In this document: positions 24,915 to 33,927 of the stretch, piece by piece
How positions within the stretch are numbered: the stretch's first letter is position 1
Layout: each line of letters begins with the position of its first letter
NCBI GenBank assembly: GCA_902592345.1
Contig: CACJEE010000007.1
Span: 1-44,467, forward strand
Length of the DNA: 44,467 bases
Source: an uncultured Alphaproteobacteria bacterium
Lineage (GTDB): Bacteria; Pseudomonadota; Alphaproteobacteria; HIMB59; GCA-002718135
Direction of reading: 5' to 3'
Translations under genes and position numbers: made by a program
The notes under the pieces: generated by a model
Told to the model about the DNA's origin: nothing
Database searches by the model: none
Seen by the model: the letters and a program-made list of their open reading frames with translations, nothing else

Positions 24915-26055
24915 GAGGTCTTAATAAAGATCTTGAGATAATATGCCTTTGGATTTCACTAGTACCTTCCCAAATTCTCTCTATTCGAGCATCACGCCAG
25001 ATTCTTTCTAACGGTATATCAGACATCAAACCCATTCCTCCACATATTTGGATTGCTTCATCTGATACTTTACCAAGCATTTCTGTGCAGAATAATTTTG
25101 TCATTGCTGCATCTTGTGAGGAAAGAGTTTTTTGATCAATCTTCCATGCTGACTCAAGTAACATTAGATTTGCAGCTTTAATATTTGTAGCCATATCTGC
25201 TAATTTAAAAGAAACACCTTGAAACTTTCCTATTACTTTTCCAAATTGTTTTCTATTAGCGGACCAGTCAAGCGCAATATCAAATGCTCTTTCAGCTCTC
25301 GAAACAGAAGTTGCTGCAACAGTTAATCTAGTTGCCTCTAACCAAACATTCATCAATTCAAAACCTTTGTCCTTTTCACCTAAAATGTTTTTTCCAGGTA
25401 TTCTACAGTCATTAAAATTGATCACATTATTTACATATCCTCTATGAGAAACACAGTCATAGCCTTTAGCTACTTCAACACCTTTTTGATGAAGGTCCAC
25501 CAAGAAACATGATAATAAATTTCTTCCTTGCTCATCTGTTCCAGTTGATGCAAATAAAACGACAAAATCTGAAATATGAGCGTTTGATATAAAATGTTTA
25601 GTTCCATTGATTATCCAATCATCACCATCTTTTTTTGCATTTGTTTTCATTCCTCTAAGATCAGAACCAGCTTCAGGCTCAGTCATTGCAATACAATCTT
25701 TTCTTTCACCAGTAATTGCAGGTTTTAAGTATTGATCAATTAATTCACCTTCGCAAGCCATTAAGATATTTTGTGGACGCCATGCAATTTCAGCTAAGGC
25801 AAGAGATGCAAAACCTAAATGTTTTTCAACTAAAGTTAAATCAAAAGCATTTAAGCCACCTCCACCATGTTCGACTGGCATATTGCAAGCATACAATCCT
25901 GCTTCAATACTTTTTTGCTTAATTTCATCATATAATTCTTTAGGTAGATTATTTGTTTTTTCTAAAAGTTCTTCATGTTGAAGTAATTCTGTTTTAACAA
26001 AAGCATTAGTTGTATTTATTAAAAGATTTTGCTCTTCTGTAAGATTAAACTCCAT
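24904..26055 (-). CDS. Acyl-CoA dehydrogenase (candidate gamma-butyrobetainyl-CoA dehydrogenase)
   Basis: 383 aa FAD enzyme. AMTEPEAGSDLRGMKT and the FISNAHISDFVV segment bind FAD/substrate. RKQFGKVIGKFQ, QICGGMGLMSD and the catalytic glutamate in RIWEGTSEIQR near the C-terminus follow. E. coli CaiA, a crotonobetainyl-CoA reductase, has a different end (VSGGSDEMQ), so this protein looks like a true alpha,beta-dehydrogenase. It lies between a GcvT-like gene and the acyl-CoA ligase and caiD, matching desaturation of gamma-butyrobetainyl-CoA before hydration. It overlaps the ligase gene by 11 bases. Confidence 0.87.
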   Translation of the reverse strand: MEFNLTEEQNLLINTTNAFVKTELLQHEELLEKTNNLPKELYDEIKQKSIEAGLYACNMPVEHGGGGLNAFDLTLVEKHLGFASLALAEIAWRPQNILMACEGELIDQYLKPAITGERKDCIAMTEPEAGSDLRGMKTNAKKDGDDWIINGTKHFISNAHISDFVVLFASTGTDEQGRNLLSCFLVDLHQKGVEVAKGYDCVSHRGYVNNVINFNDCRIPGKNILGEKDKGFELMNVWLEATRLTVAATSVSRAERAFDIALDWSANRKQFGKVIGKFQGVSFKLADMATNIKAANLMLLESAWKIDQKTLSSQDAAMTKLFCTEMLGKVSDEAIQICGGMGLMSDIPLERIWRDARIERIWEGTSEIQRHIISRSLLRPLGA

Positions 26056-26056
26056 T

Positions 26057-27244
26057 TTATATATCAGCTGGTACTTTATGCCGTCTTTGTGGATTAAAAA
26101 ACTGTTTTTTTACAACTAAACACTCAGCCCAAATTTTTTTATACTCTAATTCTTCAGGATGATATATTTCAGCGAAAACTTTTGAGCCAATTTTCATATG
26201 GTCCTTATCAACATAACCAAAAGCTATATTTGATTTTAAGCTTGGTGACCACATACCAGCTGTAACAATTCCAATTTCTTTTCTGTTTTTATCGTATAAT
26301 ACCGAGCCAATAGCAGGTTTATCACCTTGAATATCTAATCCAACTAATTTTTTAGTTAAAGGTTTCTTCTTCAGATCATTTAGAATTCTTTTGCCAGTAA
26401 AGTAGTTTTTATTTAAATCTACTAACCAGCCCATACCTAGTTCAAATGGAGTCCTCATTCTATTTGGTCTCAATGCTTGTTCTGCAGACATAAAGTCTGC
26501 ATTTGGTTGAATAAAACCTGCTTCAATTCTAACCATTTCTAGAGCATTCATACCTGCAGGTAATATTTTATAGTCTCTATTAAATTTAAATAATGAGTCC
26601 CACACATTAATTGCTTCTTCAGGATTGCACCATATTTCATAACCTAAATCTCCAGAAAATCCTGTTCTTGATATAGTAACTTTTGAGCCATTAAGGTCAA
26701 AATTATCAAAGAAAAATGGCTTTAGATTTTCTATATTCTCAACATTTAATAAATGTAAAATTTTGCAAGAAAGGGGTCCTTGAAATGCTAAAGCAGCAAT
26801 AGAGTCACTAACATCTTTAACTTCAACGTCAAAACCAATAGCTGTATCTGAAAACCAATTCAGGTTTCTCTCTGCGCAAAAGATTCGTAAATGATTTTTG
26901 TCAAAACAAAAGACAGTACCATCATCGATAACATTTCCGTCTTCATTACACCAAATAATATACATTACTTGATTAGGTTTAATTTGCGTTACATCTCTTG
27001 TGACTAATTTATCTACAAATTTGATAGCATCTTTTCCTTTGATGTCATATTTGTGCATTGGCGTTATATCTAAAACTCCTGCTGTATTTCGCATTGAGGT
27101 GTATTCTAGTTCTGTATTAGAATATTCTCTTGCAATTTTATATCCAGCCCAACGATACCAATCATTATTATAACAAGCTTCAAAAGTTCTTTTATGAAAA
27201 GGTGTTTCCAGAAGAGGTTTTGTAAATGAAAGTGTATTATCCAT
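26057..27244 (-). CDS. GcvT-family aminomethyltransferase-like protein (putative THF-dependent demethylase)
   Basis: 395 aa. It has the GcvT fold signs: TSMRNTAGVLDITPMHKYDI near residue 50, KLVTRDVTQIKPNQV near 83, SRTGFSGDLGYEIWC near 199-213 in place of RTGYTGEDGFE, and GMNALEMVRIEAGF near 236-249. The C-terminal barrel has VTAGMWSPSLKSNIAFGYV. The family moves one-carbon units from amines or methyl-thioethers to tetrahydrofolate (glycine cleavage, dimethylglycine oxidation, DmdA). It is not DmdA by its N-terminus and not canonical GcvT. It is co-transcribed with two PYROXD2-like flavoproteins (8-base overlap), suggesting split oxidative N-demethylation that feeds methylene-THF. Confidence 0.82.
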   Translation of the reverse strand: MDNTLSFTKPLLETPFHKRTFEACYNNDWYRWAGYKIAREYSNTELEYTSMRNTAGVLDITPMHKYDIKGKDAIKFVDKLVTRDVTQIKPNQVMYIIWCNEDGNVIDDGTVFCFDKNHLRIFCAERNLNWFSDTAIGFDVEVKDVSDSIAALAFQGPLSCKILHLLNVENIENLKPFFFDNFDLNGSKVTISRTGFSGDLGYEIWCNPEEAINVWDSLFKFNRDYKILPAGMNALEMVRIEAGFIQPNADFMSAEQALRPNRMRTPFELGMGWLVDLNKNYFTGKRILNDLKKKPLTKKLVGLDIQGDKPAIGSVLYDKNRKEIGIVTAGMWSPSLKSNIAFGYVDKDHMKIGSKVFAEIYHPEELEYKKIWAECLVVKKQFFNPQRRHKVPADI

Positions 27245-28715
27245 TAACTTTATCCTTCAGTAATTGTTTTGCAGCATTAATGCCATTAATGCCTGTGATA
27301 CCTCCTCCTGGATGTGTACCCGCACTACAAAGATATAAGCCATTAATAGGAGTGGAATATTGGGAGGACCCATAAAATGGACGCATCATTAATAGCTGAT
27401 CTATTTCCATATCGCCATGACTCCAGTGACCACCGCATATATTATATTTATTTTCAATATCATTAGGTGTTTCAATTATCGAAGAAATAATTTGATTTTC
27501 CTCAATAAATTTTTCCAAAATCAATTTAACATTTGATAATATTTTTTCTTTATCATGCGAAGAGTTGGTTAAATAAGGTATAAAGTAGACATTAGCAGAT
27601 AATTGATTTTTATTAATGTAAAATTCTAAACAAGGATTTAATGATAATTTATTATATTTATTGTCATTAAAAGCGTGTTCAATATATTTTATATCTGGAG
27701 CATAAACAAATTTACCGGATGAATAACTTGAGTCTAAATTTTTAATTTTTATCTCACTTTCAAATTCAATATTAACTTTTGCCACTGTACCTTTGGTACG
27801 ATAATTTTTAGTTCTTCTAATGAAGTCTGTATCAAAATTAGCGGCTCCAACTAATTCTAAATATGTAGTTTTGGGGTCTGTATTTGAGATTATTGCAGAT
27901 GCTTCAATTACTTCTCCTGTATTAAGCAAAACTGAATTAACATTTTGATTTAAAATATTAATTTTTTCTACCGTCTTATTAGTTTGAATTTCAACATTAT
28001 TTTTTTTACAAATGTTCTCAATAATATTTAAGAAAGAGTTTGTATTGAATTTATTAATTCTAAATAATGAATTATTTGTAGCTTGGTTATACAATAAGTT
28101 TAGTATAGAGCCAGGAGATCTTGCACCAAGATTTGTTCCAATAACAGCCTCATTAGACATTAATCCCTTCAAAGTGTTGCTTTCTATATTATCCTCTAAA
28201 TCATCTGCAATATTTAAGCCAATCACACGTAATAATTCCCGCATGTTTTTTTTACCAAGACGTCTAACCTTAAAACCCATAGAAAATAATTGCCAAATAT
28301 CAGATTTTGAACCTGATTTAACTCTTGGGGGTCTTTTAAACATGAATGACCTCAAGGTTCTGGCAAATAAATTATATTTATTAATTAAGTTGATAAAATT
28401 TTTTTGATCAGAATTACTTGCACTAGTTTGTAAAAATTCAATATTTTTACTATCATTTATCTTAAGTACAGTATGATTTAAATCTTCAGATAAAGCAGAA
28501 ACAAAATTTTCACTTACATTTTTTTCAAATTTAATATTTAGTTCATCTATTACTTCTTTAGAAATATAACTCAACGTTTCAGCATAGTTAGCAAGACCAC
28601 CTAATTTTTCATTCTTTTCTATTACTAGAACTTTTTTTCCTTTTTTTGATAAAACACATGCTGCGACTAAACCATTATGCCCACCACCTATAATTATAAC
28701 ATCAAATTTTTTCAT
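27237..28715 (-). CDS. PYROXD2/phytoene-desaturase-like FAD oxidoreductase (shorter paralogue)
   Basis: 492 aa. The N-terminal FAD motif VIIIGGGHNGLVAACVLSKKG and the C-terminal YLCSAGTHPGGGITGINGIN mirror the gene just upstream, so the two are tandem paralogues. The middle is more divergent and Asn/Lys-rich. Family members are flavin oxidoreductases of mostly unknown substrate. It overlaps the upstream paralogue by 4 bases (ATGA) and the GcvT-like gene by 8, so all three products are probably made together and may form a complex. The more divergent copy may have a structural or partner role. The specific reaction is unknown. Confidence 0.82.
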   Translation of the reverse strand: MKKFDVIIIGGGHNGLVAACVLSKKGKKVLVIEKNEKLGGLANYAETLSYISKEVIDELNIKFEKNVSENFVSALSEDLNHTVLKINDSKNIEFLQTSASNSDQKNFINLINKYNLFARTLRSFMFKRPPRVKSGSKSDIWQLFSMGFKVRRLGKKNMRELLRVIGLNIADDLEDNIESNTLKGLMSNEAVIGTNLGARSPGSILNLLYNQATNNSLFRINKFNTNSFLNIIENICKKNNVEIQTNKTVEKINILNQNVNSVLLNTGEVIEASAIISNTDPKTTYLELVGAANFDTDFIRRTKNYRTKGTVAKVNIEFESEIKIKNLDSSYSSGKFVYAPDIKYIEHAFNDNKYNKLSLNPCLEFYINKNQLSANVYFIPYLTNSSHDKEKILSNVKLILEKFIEENQIISSIIETPNDIENKYNICGGHWSHGDMEIDQLLMMRPFYGSSQYSTPINGLYLCSAGTHPGGGITGINGINAAKQLLKDKVNG

Positions 28716-30340
28716 ATATAATGTGTGTTAATCTGTTTTTTTAAATCTATTAAAATTTCTCTCGCTGCATTAGCTCCAGGAGCACCCATTACTCCTCCGC
28801 CTGGATGAGTGCTAGACCCACACATGTATAGATTTTTAATTGGGGTTTTATACTGAGCATAGCCTGGGATTGGTCTATTAAACATTAATTGATCCATAGT
28901 AAGTTCCCCTTGGAATATATTACCTTCAGTTAAACCTACTTCTTGCTCTAATTCTTTTGGTGTTCTTATTTCTGCATGATTAATTATATCGTTAAAATTT
29001 GTTGAATAGTTTCCTATCCTACTCATAACATGTTTACCAAATTCTAATCTTTTTTCTTCTGTCCATCCTCCATCAGCTAAGTTGTAAGGCACATATTGTA
29101 CAAATACAGACATATAATGTTTTCCTTGAGGAGCCATAGTAGGGTCATTAATACTTGGAATACACATGTCTACATAAGGCAAGGATGACCACCTACCATC
29201 TTTCCAATCATCATAAGCGCCCTCCATCTCTTCTATACTTTGTGTAATATGAAGATCTCCTGTTCCTGCTGGATCTCCTTCAGGAATACTTTTCCAAATT
29301 GGCAGATCATCTAATGCTATATTTAACTTTCCTGATGAACCTCTAATTTTAAATTTCTTTACTGCATTATAAAAATCTTCTGGTAATTCTTTTTTCTCAA
29401 CCACTTTAAGAAAAGTTCTTTTTACATCAAGATTGGAAACAATTTTATTTGCATAAATTTCATCTCCATTTTCTAGAACCATCCCATAACTTTTATTATT
29501 TTTAATTAAAATTTCATTAACTGGCGAACCTGCTTTTATCTCACCACCACTGGCCTCTAAAGAAGCTGCCATTGCTTTTGTTATAGATCCCATTCCTCCT
29601 CTTGAGTATCCCCAAGCACCAACTGTACCATCAACCTCACCCATATAATGATGTAATAGGACATAAGCAGATCCAGGAGAGTAGGGGCCTAATGCAGTAC
29701 CTATAATTGCAGAACCAGCAAGATGTGCTTTTACAATATCAGATTCAAAATACTCCTCTAAATAATCTCTTACACTCATAGTCCAAAAACGAATGGTATC
29801 ATAAATCTCTTTTTCTCCTAAACCACCTAGCTCATCTTTTGCTGCAAAAAATTTTGCAAAATCAAATAATCCCATTATATCTTTGGGCGCAAATGACGTA
29901 GGATCTGGAGGTGTCATTTTTAAAAGAGGTTTTATTATTTTACATTGTCTCATAACATCTTTCCCAAACCTATCGTAAGCCTCTGCATCTTTTTTGGAAA
30001 ATTGAGCTATTGAACGATAAGTTAAGTCATGATCATTATAGTGGGCGTAGTATCTTCCATCATCAAGCATTGATGCACTTCCTTCATAAGGAATAATTTG
30101 AAGGCCATATTTTGATAATTCAAGATCTCTAAAAATCTCGGGACGTAATAAGCTACATACATAGGAGCAATTTGAATATGTCCATCCCGGATGTATTTCA
30201 CGACTAACAGCTGCTCCACCAACATAGCTTTGTTTCTCTACCACTACTACTTTTAGGCCAGCTTTTGCCAAATAACATGCTGTGGTAAGCCCATTATGAC
30301 CTCCACCAATGATAGCTACATCATAAATTGATTTTGACAT
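28712..30340 (-). CDS. PYROXD2/phytoene-desaturase-like FAD oxidoreductase (longer paralogue)
   Basis: 542 aa. Its FAD-binding start is VAIIGGGHNGLTTACYLAKA with VVVEKQSYVGGAAVSRE. Middle segments include WGYSRGGMGSITKAMAASLE, and the end is MCGSSTHPGGGVMGAPGANA. It is of typical length for PYROXD2-like proteins and looks fully functional. As first gene of the six-gene minus-strand operon it starts 19 bases from a perfect 16-bp palindrome shared with the divergent BetI-like regulator gene. With the second flavoprotein and GcvT-like protein it is a candidate amine oxidase/demethylase. The substrate is not known. Confidence 0.85.
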   Translation of the reverse strand: MSKSIYDVAIIGGGHNGLTTACYLAKAGLKVVVVEKQSYVGGAAVSREIHPGWTYSNCSYVCSLLRPEIFRDLELSKYGLQIIPYEGSASMLDDGRYYAHYNDHDLTYRSIAQFSKKDAEAYDRFGKDVMRQCKIIKPLLKMTPPDPTSFAPKDIMGLFDFAKFFAAKDELGGLGEKEIYDTIRFWTMSVRDYLEEYFESDIVKAHLAGSAIIGTALGPYSPGSAYVLLHHYMGEVDGTVGAWGYSRGGMGSITKAMAASLEASGGEIKAGSPVNEILIKNNKSYGMVLENGDEIYANKIVSNLDVKRTFLKVVEKKELPEDFYNAVKKFKIRGSSGKLNIALDDLPIWKSIPEGDPAGTGDLHITQSIEEMEGAYDDWKDGRWSSLPYVDMCIPSINDPTMAPQGKHYMSVFVQYVPYNLADGGWTEEKRLEFGKHVMSRIGNYSTNFNDIINHAEIRTPKELEQEVGLTEGNIFQGELTMDQLMFNRPIPGYAQYKTPIKNLYMCGSSTHPGGGVMGAPGANAAREILIDLKKQINTHYI

Positions 30341-30359
30341 TTTATTTTCTTATATTTCT

Positions 30360-30375
30360 TTGAATGAGCATTCAA
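30360..30375. promoter_or_regulatory. Predicted operator of the BetI-like TetR regulator (divergent autoregulatory promoter)
   Basis: TTGAATGAGCATTCAA, a palindrome with perfect 7-base arms. It lies in the 63-base space between the flavoprotein gene (19 bases from its ATG) and the regulator gene (28 bases from its ATG), so one bound dimer could block both promoters. Confidence 0.75.
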
Positions 30376-30403
30376 CCAAATTTCTTGTAAAATTAACGAT
30401 TTT

Positions 30404-31063
30404 ATGAAAAAATATTCTTTTTTTGAACATAAAATGAATAATAGAAATCAGAGACTAGCAAATAAGAAAAGTAGTAATTTAAAACTTATTTCTTCAACAA
30501 TTAAAAATTTATCAAAAAAAGGAATTAATGAGTTAACAATGCATGATGTTTCAAGTGGAGCAGGCTTATCTCAAGGTATTGTTAATTTTCATTTTAAAAG
30601 TAAAGAAATCTTATTAATTGAAACGTTAAAATTTATATCAAATGAATATTTAAAATCGTTTGATAAATACATTAAAAAATCAGAAAATGATCCAATCATG
30701 AAATTAGTAAATATGATTAATAATGATTTTAGTCCAAAAATTTGTTCACCTGAAAAGTTATCTGTTTGGTTTACTTTTTTAAGTGAAACAAAATTTAAGC
30801 CTGCATATCGTCAAATTTGCAGAGAAAGAGATTTATATTATCAAAATGTTACAGAGGATATATTTGAAGAATTAATTAAAAAAGAAAAAAATAATTTATC
30901 TAAAAAAAACTTAGCTATTGCTTTTCATGCTTTAATTATGGGACTATGGTTAAATCAATTAGATGAACCAATGAAATATAATAGAAAAGAATCCAAAAGA
31001 ATTTGTCTAGATTATTTAAAATCACATTTCCCAAAACAATTTAAAGGAATAAAAAATGTATAG
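30404..31063 (+). CDS. TetR-family regulator, BetI-like
   Basis: 219 aa. The DNA-binding part (about residues 25-70) reads LISSTIKNLSKKGINELTMHDVSSGAG (shown in pieces: ISSTIKNLSKKGINELTMHD, then LSQGIVNFHFKSKEILL). It matches the BetI pattern ATLEAI..G..DATIAQIA..AGVSTGIISHYF. The ligand domain contains SVWFTFLSETKFKPAYRQIC, equivalent to the [20 protein letters not shown] region of BetI. BetI represses choline/betaine genes and is relieved by choline. Here it heads an operon with an acyl-CoA dehydrogenase and polyamine-type importer, and faces the flavoprotein operon across a palindrome. The ATG at 30404 lacks an SD; Met11 (30434) is an alternative start. Confidence 0.85.
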   Translation: MKKYSFFEHKMNNRNQRLANKKSSNLKLISSTIKNLSKKGINELTMHDVSSGAGLSQGIVNFHFKSKEILLIETLKFISNEYLKSFDKYIKKSENDPIMKLVNMINNDFSPKICSPEKLSVWFTFLSETKFKPAYRQICRERDLYYQNVTEDIFEELIKKEKNNLSKKNLAIAFHALIMGLWLNQLDEPMKYNRKESKRICLDYLKSHFPKQFKGIKNV

Positions 31064-32231
31064 TGGAATGACTAAAGATTCATTGGAGTGGCAAAAAAAA
31101 ATAAGAAAATTTGTAGATACTGAGCTTATTCCTTGGGAAATTTACGCTGAAAAAAATGAAGGAAATATTCCAAGTGAAATAGAAAAGAAACATCAACAAT
31201 TAGCAATTAAATTTGGACTACCAGGAATGGGTATTTCAAAAAAAGAGGGCGGTTTAGGACTTTCAATGTTTGAGCAAATGATCATCTGGGAGCAACTTGG
31301 AAGGGTAACGAATGCTTTGTGCTGGTGTTTTTCTGAAGCTCAAGATTGGATGGAAGAAGTTTTTTCAGATTATCAAAAAAAAGAATATTTAAAACCCTTA
31401 ATGAATGGAACAAAGAAAGAATGTTACGCAATTACTGAAAAAGGATCAGGTTCTGATGTAAATGGATCTATACAAGCCACGGCTGAGTTAGTTGGAGATC
31501 AATATGTTATTAATGGTGAAAAGTGGTATGTAACAAGTGCAAACAAAGCTGATTTCTTTTTTTTACAGGCAAGGCTTAAATCTGGAAAAAATAAAAATAA
31601 TCATGCGTTATTTATTGTTGATATTAATGAGAAAGGTATAGAGTTAGTGGACTCACCTGCATTTAGTCATACATTTGCGCATCACCATTCAATTTATAAA
31701 TTTAATAATGTTAAAATACCTATAAGCCACATCATAGGTAAAGAAGATGATGGAATGTCTTACACACATGCATGGTTTAGACATGAAAGATTAGGTATAG
31801 CCGCTAGATGCTGTGGTGCTGCTGAAAGATTAATCTCTGAAGTAACACAGTTTACTAAAATAAGAGAGTCTGGTGGAAGTAAGATTAAAGATTATCAATT
31901 AATTCAATCCATGTTAGCAGATAGTGTAACTGAACTAGCGGCCACTAGACTTTTATTATACGAGATTTGTAAAGAACATGACAATAATCAAGATGTAAAA
32001 ATTTTACATGCTAAATGTTCAATGATTAAGCTTTATGCATCAGAAATGGCAAACCGAGTGGCTGATCGTTCAGTACAGATTTTTGGAGGAAGAGGTTATA
32101 TGAGAGAAAATGTGGCTGAACGTTTTTTTAGAGAATTAAGAGCGGATAGAATTTGGGAAGGAACAAGTGAAATTCAACGTATCATTATAGCAAATTCACT
32201 TTATAAAAGAGGTTTAGAAAATTTAATTTAA
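31056..32231 (+). CDS. Acyl-CoA dehydrogenase (second)
   Basis: 391 aa. AITEKGSGSDVNGSIQAT (FAD/substrate loop), GEKWYVTSANKADFFFL, WFRHERLGIAARCCGAAERL, QIFGGRGYMRENV and the catalytic glutamate in RIWEGTSEIQR are in the expected order. Its start overlaps the regulator's stop by 8 bases and a weak AAGGA precedes it. It differs clearly from the acyl-CoA dehydrogenase at 24904, so the two likely handle different acyl-CoAs, for example gamma-butyrobetainyl-CoA and a shorter acid from polyamine breakdown. It lies 1 base before the importer genes. Confidence 0.87.
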   Translation: MYSGMTKDSLEWQKKIRKFVDTELIPWEIYAEKNEGNIPSEIEKKHQQLAIKFGLPGMGISKKEGGLGLSMFEQMIIWEQLGRVTNALCWCFSEAQDWMEEVFSDYQKKEYLKPLMNGTKKECYAITEKGSGSDVNGSIQATAELVGDQYVINGEKWYVTSANKADFFFLQARLKSGKNKNNHALFIVDINEKGIELVDSPAFSHTFAHHHSIYKFNNVKIPISHIIGKEDDGMSYTHAWFRHERLGIAARCCGAAERLISEVTQFTKIRESGGSKIKDYQLIQSMLADSVTELAATRLLLYEICKEHDNNQDVKILHAKCSMIKLYASEMANRVADRSVQIFGGRGYMRENVAERFFRELRADRIWEGTSEIQRIIIANSLYKRGLENLI

Positions 32232-32232
32232 T

Positions 32233-33117
32233 ATGAATTCAACCATACAAAATATATATTTCAGAAGTGATCAGGCTAAAGCCTATACTCTTTTAAGTCC
32301 TGCATTAATTTTAGTTATTTTTGCTATGGCCGCACCAATGATTGTCATGATTTTTACAAGTTTTAACACGCAGATCTCTATGATTGAAATTGATAGAACT
32401 TTTACAACAGGTAGATATGAAGATTTTTTTTCAAAACCAATTTTTTCAATGCTTTTATTTCGTTCAGTCAAGATATCATTTTTTGTTACACTTTTGACTT
32501 TAGTAACTACCTATCCTTTAGCTTATTACATCGCCTTTTATGTTAAAAAAAATAAAATGCTTTGGATAGTGTTAATGACACTTCCTTTTTGGACAAGTTA
32601 TTTATTAAGAGTTTTTTCATGGAGAGTCATCTTAGGAAATAAAGGTGTAATTAATTCTGCTTTAATGGGAACTGGAATGATTGATGAACCTCTTGGTTTT
32701 TTATTATACAACCAAGCAGCTGTAATAATAACTTTATCTCATGCATGGGCAGCCTTTGCTATTTTACCTTTATATGTATCTCTTGATAAAATTGATAAGT
32801 CACTTTTGGAAGCATCTTATGATCTTGGTAATACAAAATTTGAAACCTTTTGGAGAGTTACTTTTCCATTGTCTTTACCGGGAGTTATTGGAGCAATATT
32901 AATTATTTTTATACCAACAGTAGGAGATTATGTGACGCCCCAGTTAGTTGGAGGGACTGACGGCCGAATGTTATCTAATATGATTCAAAGTTTATTTGGA
33001 AGAGCCAACAATTTTCCTTTAGGTGCAGCTTCGGCTGTATTAATGCTTACAACTGTGTGCTTAATTGCTGCTTTGGTTACTTACATTACTAAAAAAGTTT
33101 CAATGAGGATGTCTTAA
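32233..33117 (+). CDS. potB: Polyamine-type ABC importer permease (PotB-like)
   Basis: 294 aa with six main hydrophobic segments and a cytoplasmic N-terminus. The EAA loop contacting the ATPase reads EASYDLGNTKFETFWRVTFP near residues 194-213. GDYVTPQLVGGTDGRMLSNM near 236-255 is typical for PotB. It works with the PotC- and PotA-like products. The stop shares one base with the next start (TAATG). The imported molecule may be putrescine, spermidine or a methylated amine, given the BetI-like control. Confidence 0.87.
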   Translation: MNSTIQNIYFRSDQAKAYTLLSPALILVIFAMAAPMIVMIFTSFNTQISMIEIDRTFTTGRYEDFFSKPIFSMLLFRSVKISFFVTLLTLVTTYPLAYYIAFYVKKNKMLWIVLMTLPFWTSYLLRVFSWRVILGNKGVINSALMGTGMIDEPLGFLLYNQAAVIITLSHAWAAFAILPLYVSLDKIDKSLLEASYDLGNTKFETFWRVTFPLSLPGVIGAILIIFIPTVGDYVTPQLVGGTDGRMLSNMIQSLFGRANNFPLGAASAVLMLTTVCLIAALVTYITKKVSMRMS

Positions 33118-33923
33118 TGTATAATAAGAACAACACACTTTTTATCTATTGTGTTTTTTACTTTGCTTTTTTGTATATCCCTGTTCTTTTATTGCCAATT
33201 TTCTCTTTTAATGACTCATTTCACATGGTGTTTCCTTTGAAAGGGTTTACTTTTGATTGGTATATACAAATGTGGAATAAAAGTAGACTTCACCAAGCCC
33301 TGTTTAATAGCATTAAAGTAGGCATTATTGCTTCAGTAGTAAGTACATTTATAGCCTTATTTGCAGCTAAAGCATTTACAAGATACAAAGTTAAATTCCA
33401 TGGACTATCTTATGGAGCAATACTTTTACCATTCATAATTCCTGAAATAATAATTGCAGTAGCTTTGATAGTTATATGGACTAGTATGGGATTAAAACTG
33501 GGTTTAATACCTGTTACAATTTCCCATATTCTTTTTTGTACTCCTTTTTGCATGCTAATTTTAATATCAAGAATGGAAGGCTTTGATAAAAGTTTAGAGG
33601 AGGCCTCAATGGATTTAGGTGAAAATTCTTTTTGGACCTTTTGGAGAGTTACTTTCCCATTATTACTGCCAGGTATAATTGCTTCATTACTTTTAGCATT
33701 CGTTATCTCATTTGATGAGTTTATATTAGCTTTCTTTTTAAGCTCTAGTGACCAGACACTTCCAATATATATGTGGAGCCAATTAAGATTTCCAAAAAAA
33801 TTCCCTCATATATTGGCTTTAGGCGCTATAATTATTATAGTCACTTCATTAATTGTTATGACAGCTTATTGGTTAAGAAATCTTGGACAAGGTAAGAAAA
33901 AAGATTTCAGTATAGGTATTTGA
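33117..33923 (+). CDS. potC: Polyamine-type ABC importer permease (PotC-like)
   Basis: 268 aa inner-membrane protein with six hydrophobic segments. It starts with the family pattern FLYIPVLLLPIFSFNDSF, includes FKGFTFDWY-like KGFTFDWYIQMW, and has the EAA loop EASMDLGENSFWTFWRVTFP near 162-181. FVISFDEFILAFFLSSSDQT near 192-211 is a PotC signature. It is translationally coupled to the PotB gene and lies 4 bases before the ATPase gene. Confidence 0.87.
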   Translation: MYNKNNTLFIYCVFYFAFLYIPVLLLPIFSFNDSFHMVFPLKGFTFDWYIQMWNKSRLHQALFNSIKVGIIASVVSTFIALFAAKAFTRYKVKFHGLSYGAILLPFIIPEIIIAVALIVIWTSMGLKLGLIPVTISHILFCTPFCMLILISRMEGFDKSLEEASMDLGENSFWTFWRVTFPLLLPGIIASLLLAFVISFDEFILAFFLSSSDQTLPIYMWSQLRFPKKFPHILALGAIIIIVTSLIVMTAYWLRNLGQGKKKDFSIGI

Positions 33924-33927
33924 AATT

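Noticed and set aside
26057-27244. DMSP demethylase DmdA
   Set aside because: GcvT-family fold but the N-terminal sequence and the flavoprotein neighbours do not match DmdA as I know it.
28012-28407. 131-codon open frame on the plus strand
   Set aside because: Lies wholly opposite a well-supported flavoprotein gene, has no recognisable domain and looks like its antisense shadow. The same applies to other open frames of 60-117 codons antisense or out of frame inside clear genes.
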